The translations under genes and the position numbers were made by a program. Under the pieces are notes generated by a model. It saw only the letters and a program-made list of their open reading frames with translations. It was not told where the DNA came from and did not search any database. A stretch of 7,806 nucleotides of DNA from Acidobacteriaceae bacterium (GTDB taxonomy: Bacteria; Acidobacteriota; Terriglobia; Terriglobales; Acidobacteriaceae), in NCBI GenBank assembly GCA_003152795.1, contig PMBA01000381.1, positions 377 to 8,182 on the forward strand, in the 5' to 3' direction. Below are positions 1 through 4,250 of the stretch, in pieces; the stretch's first letter is position 1, and the number at the start of each line of letters is the position of its first letter.

Positions 1-509
1 ACGTTGAGGCGCCCGCGATGACTCATGCCCATGACCAGTTCGACGGCACCGCGCTCGCCGGCCACGTCGAGAATCTCATCCATCGCCGGCAACAAAGACG
101 TGTTGCCTTCGAGGGAGAATCGTTTGTTGCCCAGGTAGCGCTGCTGGAGCGTCAACTCAAACAAGTCGGCGCGCAAGAGCAGGTCGAGGGCGCGGTCCTG
201 GTCGATGACGGCTGCGGCTGGTTCGGCGGCAATCTCAATGCGTTGCTGAATCCAGCGGCGGCGCTCGGGGTCGGCGATGTGCATGAACTCAACGCCGACG
301 CTGCCGCAATAGATGCGGCGCGCTTCCCTCGCCCACTGGTTGTCGATCTGAAGGTCGGGATGCGGCTGCGGAGGGAGGAGGCCGAGAGGGTTCAGTTCGG
401 CCTCGAGATATCCAAACTGCCGGAACAAGCCGAATACGCGTTCCCGTTCGTAATTTTCAATGATCTCGGGAGTTGCGCTCCCGGCGGTATTCCGAGTTGA
501 AGTAGGCAT
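1..509 (-). CDS. sucA: 2-oxoglutarate dehydrogenase E1 component, N-terminal part (partial, runs off left edge)
   Basis: This is the thiamin-diphosphate E1 subunit of the cytosolic 2-oxoglutarate dehydrogenase complex, which decarboxylates 2-oxoglutarate and passes the succinyl group to the E2 lipoyl domain in the TCA cycle. Translating the minus strand from the ATG at 507-509 gives 169 codons open to the edge. Motifs matching the family are NPLGLLPPQPHP (about residues 41-52), YCGSVGVEFMHI followed by RRRWIQQRIE, then YLGNKRFSLEG, and MGMSHRGRLN at the edge. The His of HRGRLN corresponds to catalytic His260 of E. coli SucA but sits near residue 165 here. The protein therefore starts about 90 residues late and lacks the N-terminal E2-docking segment. 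The frame stays open upstream to at least 641, but that extension is Pro/Arg-rich and shows no docking motif, so I keep the ATG at 509. No clear Shine-Dalgarno is visible. It is divergent from the ureohydrolase gene. The gene family is secure; the exact start is less so. Confidence 0.9.
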   Translation of the reverse strand, partial: MPTSTRNTAGSATPEIIENYERERVFGLFRQFGYLEAELNPLGLLPPQPHPDLQIDNQWAREARRIYCGSVGVEFMHIADPERRRWIQQRIEIAAEPAAAVIDQDRALDLLLRADLFELTLQQRYLGNKRFSLEGNTSLLPAMDEILDVAGERGAVELVMGMSHRGRLN

Positions 510-585
510 AAGAGGTCTTCTATCTAGGATAACGGATGATTGGTTTCGTGGGGCCGATTCGGGCGGGAGAAATGGAGGGGTGTGT

Positions 586-623
586 GGCGGGGCTACGCCC
601 GCCTGGACGGGGCAGAGCCCTGT
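586..623. repeat. Twin-hairpin, REP/BIME-like intergenic element
   Basis: Two stem-loops lie side by side in the sucA/ureohydrolase gap. The first (586-603) pairs GGCGGGGC with GCCCGCC around a TAC loop with one bulged G. The second (607-623) pairs ACGGGGC with GCCCTGT around an AGA loop with one G-T wobble. Closely spaced short palindromes in intergenic DNA are typical of dispersed REP or BIME elements. Whether this sequence recurs in the genome cannot be seen here. It has no T tract, so a terminator is unlikely, and it lies between divergent genes. Confidence 0.5.
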
Positions 624-654
624 CACTACACGACGCCGATGGGCTGTGTCGGCG

Positions 655-684
655 GTCACAGCGGGACGGGGTCGCGGCTAATAT
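655..684 (+). promoter_or_regulatory. Candidate sigma-70-type promoter of the ureohydrolase gene
   Basis: A GTCACA hexamer (655-660, four matches to TTGACA) and a TAATAT hexamer (679-684, close to TATAAT) are separated by 18 bp. Transcription would start near 691, leaving a leader of under 20 nt that contains the AAGAGG ribosome site at 693-698. This is a sequence match only. Confidence 0.4.
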
Positions 685-707
685 TCTTGAGCAAGAGGCA
701 TAATCCC

Positions 708-1529
708 ATGACAGTTCGTCTCGACGCGGCTAAGTCCGGAACCCCCGTTGTTCTCGGCGTTCCATTCGATGCCAATTCTTCCTGGTTGCGTGGAGCGGCG
801 GGAGCGCCGCCGATCATTCGTGTGGCCCTGCATTCGATTTCGTCGAACTCGTGGACAGAAACCGGAGTCAACCTGGGCGTCGAGGGTTCGTATTGCGACG
901 CGGGCGATTTGAAATTTACCTTCCAGGAGCCATTCCCCGCGATTGAAACCAAGGTTGGCGAGCTGCTGGACAAGGGCCTGCGTCCGGTGTGCCTGGGCGG
1001 CGACCATTCGATTACGCTGCCGATTGTCCGCGCTTTTGGCAAGCACGTGCGGGGGCTGACCATCATTCACTTCGACGCGCATCCCGATCTCTATGACGAA
1101 CTCGAAGGCAACCGGTTGTCGCACGCCTGCCCCTTTGCGCGCATTATGGAAGAGGGGGCGGCCAAACGGCTGATCCAGGTCGGCATTCGGACGATGACCG
1201 GGCATCAACGGGAGCAAGCGGAGAAATTCGGCGTCGAAGTGATCGAAATGCGCCAGCTGCCCGCGCTCGACCGGATGAAGGTCGATGGCCCCATCTACAT
1301 CACGTTCGACTTGGACGCGCTGGATCCAGCTTTTGCGCCGGGAACTTCGCATCGCGAGCCGGGAGGAATATCAGTCCGGGAAGCGATTGCGCACCTGCAG
1401 GCGATCAGCGGAAAAATCGCGGGCGCCGACATCGTGGAATACAATCCCGCGCAAGACTACACCCAAATCACGGCCGCGGTTGCTGCCAAGCTGCTGAAGG
1501 AGATTATGGGAAAGATGATCCTGAACTAG
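708..1529 (+). CDS. Ureohydrolase (arginase/agmatinase superfamily), plant-arginase-like
   Basis: This is a binuclear-manganese hydrolase that would release urea from a guanidino compound (arginine, agmatine or a related substrate) in the cytosol. The 273-residue length is slightly below the family's usual size of about 290-340. All core motifs are present: GGDHS (His100), DAHPD (Asp123, His125, Asp127) and FDLDALDPAFAPG (Asp201, Asp203), which together supply the metal ligands. His139 in the SHAC motif and Glu244 in VEYNP match the catalytic His141 and Glu277 of human arginase I. The patterns NSSWLRG, LYDELEGN, SHACPFARIMEEG, LIQVGIR and SHREPGG resemble plant arginases more than E. coli SpeB. 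Family assignment is firm, but substrate cannot be told from motifs, so no symbol is given. The ATG at 708 is chosen because AAGAGG lies 9 nt upstream; the in-frame ATG at 540 would add residues encoded by the hairpin region. No polyamine or urease gene is adjacent. Confidence 0.9.
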   Translation: MTVRLDAAKSGTPVVLGVPFDANSSWLRGAAGAPPIIRVALHSISSNSWTETGVNLGVEGSYCDAGDLKFTFQEPFPAIETKVGELLDKGLRPVCLGGDHSITLPIVRAFGKHVRGLTIIHFDAHPDLYDELEGNRLSHACPFARIMEEGAAKRLIQVGIRTMTGHQREQAEKFGVEVIEMRQLPALDRMKVDGPIYITFDLDALDPAFAPGTSHREPGGISVREAIAHLQAISGKIAGADIVEYNPAQDYTQITAAVAAKLLKEIMGKMILN

Positions 1530-1532
1530 CGG

Positions 1533-1591
1533 TGTCCCGTAAATTCGCGACATAAAACTTGACAGTGTTTACGGTTGATGACAGTGTTTAC
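1533..1591. repeat. Direct and inverted repeats upstream of rpiA (possible relict IS end or operator)
   Basis: The 12-mer GACAGTGTTTAC occurs at 1561-1572 and again at 1580-1591, starts 19 bp apart. In front of it lies an imperfect inverted repeat, TGTCCCG (1533-1539) with CGCGACA (1546-1552), and CCGTAAA (1537-1543) is the reverse complement of TTTACGG (1568-1574). The segment begins with TG and packs several short repeats into about 60 bp, as multi-repeat ends of some insertion sequences (for example the IS21 family) do. No transposase or second end is present. An alternative is a tandem regulator site for rpiA. A perfect TTGACA sits at 1559-1564, but I see no good -10 at the right distance. 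Confidence 0.35.
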
Positions 1592-1658
1592 TTCCGCCAC
1601 GAACTTGCGGTCCACTACACTGGACGGCTCGAGTACATTGGAGGTCAGCGGGTGATCC

Positions 1659-2336
1659 ATGGCCAATGAGCAGGAAAAAGAAGCCGCCGGGCGCGCCGCC
1701 GCCAAGTTGGTGCGTGACGGCGAGGTGGTTGGACTGGGAACTGGCTCAACCGCCTACTTTGCGGTTGTGGCGCTGGGCGAGCGGGTGAAAGCGGGATTGA
1801 AGATGGTTGGAATTCCAACTTCCGTGCAAACCGGCGAACTGGCGCGGGCCGTCGGCATTCGGCTGACCACGCTTGACGAGCATCCCGAAATCGATATCAC
1901 CATCGATGGCGCCGATGAAGTCGATCCCAAGCTGAACCTGATTAAAGGCGGCGGCGGCGCTCTGCTGCGCGAGAAGGTCATCGCCACGGCATCGAAGAAG
2001 ATGGTGGTGGTCGCGGACTCCGGCAAGATTGTTTCCGTGCTCGGAAAATTTCCCTTGCCGGTCGAAGTGATTTCGTTTGCGCGAACCGTGGTTGAGAAGA
2101 AAATCGTGTCGCTCGGCGCGTCGCCCAAATTGCGCACGCAGCCCGACGGGAGCGCTTACATCACCGACAATGGCAACCAGATTCTGGATTGCAGCTTTGG
2201 AAAGATTGCAGACCCGGCGGCGCTGGCGCTGACGTTGAGCAATACGCCCGGCATTGTTGAACACGGGCTTTTCATAGGGCTAGCGAAGCTGGCGTTGGTG
2301 GGACGCGGAGATCGGGTGGAAGAGCTGCGGCCCTAG
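1659..2336 (+). CDS. rpiA: Ribose-5-phosphate isomerase A
   Basis: RpiA interconverts ribose 5-phosphate and ribulose 5-phosphate in the non-oxidative pentose phosphate pathway. The 225-residue protein is of normal length and colinear with the family. GLGTGSTAYFA (residues 25-35) forms the phosphate-binding loop. IDGADEVDP carries Asp83 and Asp86, KGGGGALLREK carries Lys96 and Glu105; these match E. coli Asp81, Asp84, Lys94 and Glu103 with an offset of two. VVVADSGK, PLPVEV, TDNGNQILDC and PGIVEHGLF follow in the usual order. GGAGGT lies at 1640-1645, 13 nt before the ATG, a longer than usual spacing. A GTG at 1652 is nearer but its frame stops after five codons. The gene is co-directional with the ureohydrolase but separated by 129 bp with repeats, so it is probably its own unit. 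A weak TACACT at 1615-1620 could be its -10. Confidence 0.97.
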   Translation: MANEQEKEAAGRAAAKLVRDGEVVGLGTGSTAYFAVVALGERVKAGLKMVGIPTSVQTGELARAVGIRLTTLDEHPEIDITIDGADEVDPKLNLIKGGGGALLREKVIATASKKMVVVADSGKIVSVLGKFPLPVEVISFARTVVEKKIVSLGASPKLRTQPDGSAYITDNGNQILDCSFGKIADPAALALTLSNTPGIVEHGLFIGLAKLALVGRGDRVEELRP

Positions 2337-2455
2337 GGCGGTTTCTCGTGAAGGGTTTTTCGGCGGGTTACGGAAACAATTGCGTTCGGCGGAGACGAGG
2401 CTAACCACGGGGGCACGGAGGAACCCGGGGGAAAGAAGCGGGCGTCTTCGTCTGC
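2337..2455. other. Convergent intergenic region
   Basis: This gap separates the stops of rpiA and the minus-strand PLP enzyme. I see no convincing hairpin with a T tract for either gene, only a weak GAAG/CTTC pairing near 2435-2449. The stretch 2401-2431 (CTAACCACGGGGGCACGGAG and onward) resembles the ACCACG-n-CACGGAGG style of intergenic repeat that I recall seeing often in environmental bacterial genomes. Its copy number is unknown here. Confidence 0.3.
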
Positions 2456-3727
2456 TCAACCGACAATTTCCCGCAGCGCCGCCAGCAGCCTCTCCACCTC
2501 CTCCATCGTGTTGTAGTGCACCAGACCGATGCGTAGAAATCCTCCCAGTCGCTCGACGTCTAACTGTTCGGTCAGGTTAAGGGCGTAGTAGTTTCCGTCC
2601 CAGGTGAAGAAACCGCGCTCCCCCAGTTTCGTCGCCAGTTCCAGCGGGGTGTGGCCTTCGATGCGGACTACGAACGTGGCGCAACGATTGTCGAAGCGCC
2701 GTGGGTCGCTGATGCCGTAGAGCTTTAACCGGGGAATCGCGAGCAAGCCTGCGATCATTTTCTCCGTCATCGCTCGTTCGTGCTTGTGGATCGCTTGGTG
2801 CGCGGCGAGGATGGCAGCGCGGCGGGTGGCGACCGCGGACTGCGCGCGGCGGCCGAGATCTTCCCAGTAATCGACGCAGGCTTTGATTCCCGCGATGCAC
2901 TCGTGGTTCAGCGTCCCCGTTTCCCAGCAGTAAGGTATGTCGTCGTGGCTGGGCCGGACTTTATATGGCCGCAACCTCGTCAGGTGCTCGCGCTTGCCGT
3001 AAAGGACGCCCATGTGCGGGCCGAAAAATTTGTACGTCGAGCAGACGAGGAAATCGCAGTCGAGGGCGCGGACGTCGATGGCACCGTGGGGAGCGTAGTG
3101 AACGGCATCGATGTAGCTGAGGGCGCCGGCTTGGCGCGCCAGTCGCACGATCTCGGCTGCGTTGTTGATCGTGCCCACGGCATTGGAGGCGTAACCGGCG
3201 GCGACCAGGCGGGTTCGACTGCCAATTTTCGCGGCGAGGTCCTGCATGTCGAGGGTGCAATCGTCCCGGTTAAAGTTCACGGTGCGGATGATGACGCCCT
3301 TTTCTTCCAGCGCTTTCCACGGCGAGAAGTTCGCGTCGTGGTCGAGCAGGGTGAGCACGATTTCGTCGCCGGGGCCGAGTTCGCGTCCGAGGGCGCGGCT
3401 CAGGGCGAAGGTCAGCGTGGTCATGTTCGCGCCGATCACGATTTCATCGGCATCGCAATTGAGAAAATCGCCCATCGCCGATCGCGCTTCCGCGATCATG
3501 CAGTCGGTGTTGCGACTGGTCTGGTAAGCGCCGCCCGTGTTGGCGTTGTTGCGCGACAGGTAATCCGCGATGGCGTCGATCACCCGTTGCGGCACCTGCG
3601 TGCCGCCGGGGCCATCCAGAAAAACGGCGGGATGCTGGTTGACACTTTGCGCGAGGGCAGGGAACTGGGCGCGCACCCAGGCGAGGTCCAGCGCGGTGGA
3701 GGACGGCGTCTGTTCAGCGATAGGCAT
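2456..3727 (-). CDS. Class V PLP-dependent aminotransferase, cysteine-desulfurase-like (VC1184 subfamily type)
   Basis: This is a 423-residue fold-type I PLP enzyme of aminotransferase class V. YIDAVHYAPHG carries Asp207, which would contact the pyridine nitrogen, and His210 where SufS has Gln. CSTYKFFGPH holds Lys233, the predicted Schiff-base lysine. LDHDAN (His130) would stack on the ring, and ASNAVGTIN and a C-terminal LRIGLVHYNTMEEVERL (Arg399, equivalent to SufS Arg379) complete the signature. The N-terminal FLDGPGGTQVP and the overall pattern fit the subfamily named after Vibrio cholerae VC1184 (TIGR01976 in my memory). SufS has its catalytic Cys364 in RTGHHCAMP; the matching stretch here reads FFTWDGNYYAL, with no cysteine. 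Genuine desulfurase activity is therefore doubtful and the reaction is unknown. No Fe-S assembly gene is nearby. The ATG at 3727 has no clear ribosome site and the transcript may be leaderless. Confidence 0.87.
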   Translation of the reverse strand: MPIAEQTPSSTALDLAWVRAQFPALAQSVNQHPAVFLDGPGGTQVPQRVIDAIADYLSRNNANTGGAYQTSRNTDCMIAEARSAMGDFLNCDADEIVIGANMTTLTFALSRALGRELGPGDEIVLTLLDHDANFSPWKALEEKGVIIRTVNFNRDDCTLDMQDLAAKIGSRTRLVAAGYASNAVGTINNAAEIVRLARQAGALSYIDAVHYAPHGAIDVRALDCDFLVCSTYKFFGPHMGVLYGKREHLTRLRPYKVRPSHDDIPYCWETGTLNHECIAGIKACVDYWEDLGRRAQSAVATRRAAILAAHQAIHKHERAMTEKMIAGLLAIPRLKLYGISDPRRFDNRCATFVVRIEGHTPLELATKLGERGFFTWDGNYYALNLTEQLDVERLGGFLRIGLVHYNTMEEVERLLAALREIVG

Positions 3728-3734
3728 GGGTCAC

Positions 3735-3740
3735 ATTCTA
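3735..3740 (-). promoter_or_regulatory. Candidate -10 element of the PLP enzyme gene (possibly leaderless)
   Basis: On the minus strand TAGAAT ends 7 nt before the ATG at 3727, so a start at the normal distance would fall at or next to the start codon. This fits the missing Shine-Dalgarno. No good -35 hexamer is visible 16-18 bp upstream, so the call is weak. Confidence 0.25.
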
Positions 3741-3829
3741 ATACTCGGGCGAAATTCCTTACCATGGAAGACACAGGGCAAAGGCCTTTTCTGGCCCGGC
3801 TCATGGTTCCACCTTTTTTCGTCGTCCTG

Positions 3830-3835
3830 TAGAAT
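3830..3835 (+). promoter_or_regulatory. Candidate -10 element of the small exported protein/receptor genes
   Basis: TGTAGAAT (TAGAAT at 3830-3835) lies 28 nt before the ATG at 3864. The -35 position at 17 bp spacing reads TTCCAC (3807-3812), a poor match. The same TAGAAT hexamer appears on the opposite strand before the divergent PLP gene. Confidence 0.3.
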
Positions 3836-3863
3836 GGGTTCAAGTGAGTGGCGTGGGGATGTC

Positions 3864-4157
3864 ATGCTGAGGGGATTGGTGAGTCGGGGCCTATTCGTCA
3901 GGGCCGTGTGCGTGCTCTCGATCGCGCTGGTGTGCGTGATGGGGACGTTGCAGGCGACCCACTCGCACCCCGAGAACTCGACCGCATCGCACCACACCTG
4001 TTCGATTTGCGCGACCGCTCATGCCGGACTGAAGACGCAGACGGTTGCGGCCGCCCCCGTACTGGCTACGTTCGCATTGGCGAGTCCGGTAGCAGAAGTG
4101 TCGCCAATCTTCCGTCCCGCCATCACGCAGCTTATACGTCCTCCACCTGCGTTCTGA
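3864..4157 (+). CDS. Small exported Cys/His-rich protein, DUF2946-like
   Basis: This is a 97-residue predicted secreted or membrane-anchored protein. Residues 3-30 form a positively charged N-region and a hydrophobic core (VCVLSIALVCVMGTL), with likely cleavage near LQA-TH. The mature part opens with HSH and has the cluster HHTCSICATAHAG, giving Cys46, Cys49 and His33, 35, 43, 44 and 53, then an Ala/Pro-rich tail ending RPPPAF. A signal peptide, HxCxxCxxxHAG and a proline-rich end resemble the uncharacterised DUF2946 family, often encoded beside TonB-dependent (copper) receptors in proteobacteria. Metal binding is inferred from the cluster. It lies 93 bp upstream of the receptor with no terminator between them, so co-transcription is likely. 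The ATG at 3864 is chosen over an in-frame ATG at 3834, which overlaps the candidate -10; only a weak GGGGA precedes it. The family link rests on recalled pattern, not a search. Confidence 0.6.
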   Translation: MLRGLVSRGLFVRAVCVLSIALVCVMGTLQATHSHPENSTASHHTCSICATAHAGLKTQTVAAAPVLATFALASPVAEVSPIFRPAITQLIRPPPAF

Positions 4158-4200
4158 TTCCTCGCCCAATCCAGTAACTATTTCCAAACGATGGCGATCT

Positions 4201-4219
4201 CGATTGCGTTTTGCGATCG
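4201..4219 (+). other. Stem-loop in the leader of the TonB-dependent receptor gene
   Basis: CGATTGC (4201-4207) pairs with GCGATCG (4213-4219), one G-T wobble, around a GTTTT loop. No T tract follows, so it is not a standard terminator. It lies between the small exported protein gene and the GGAGG ribosome site at 4242-4246 and could mark mRNA processing or tune expression of the receptor. No known riboswitch or leader family is recognised. Confidence 0.4.
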
Positions 4220-4250
4220 GGCGCGCCGCAAAACCTTTATTGGAGGAATC

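Noticed and set aside
18..500. 160-codon plus-strand reading frame
   Set aside because: It lies antisense to a frame with clear 2-oxoglutarate dehydrogenase E1 motifs; its own translation shows no recognisable domain.
510..641. Upstream extension of sucA on the minus strand
   Set aside because: The frame is open, but it encodes Pro/Arg-rich residues through the hairpin region and no E2-docking motif.
540..707. N-terminal extension of the ureohydrolase from the ATG at 540
   Set aside because: The extra residues cross the twin-hairpin element and have no family similarity; the ATG at 708 has a good ribosome site and a family-like N-terminus.
1561..1591. CRISPR-like repeats
   Set aside because: There are only two 12-bp copies with a 7-bp gap and no cas genes, far from a CRISPR array.
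2780..3832. 350-codon plus-strand reading frame
   Set aside because: It is the mirror of the PLP enzyme gene, caused by high GC; the minus-strand product has all the class V aminotransferase motifs.
3570..3863. Long N-terminal extension of the small Cys/His protein
   Set aside because: It would overlap the divergent PLP gene and its promoter region, and would bury the signal peptide inside the protein.
4191..4250. Receptor start at the ATG at 4191
   Set aside because: The ATG at 4251 follows a GGAGG site and begins a typical signal peptide; the earlier start crosses the leader hairpin.
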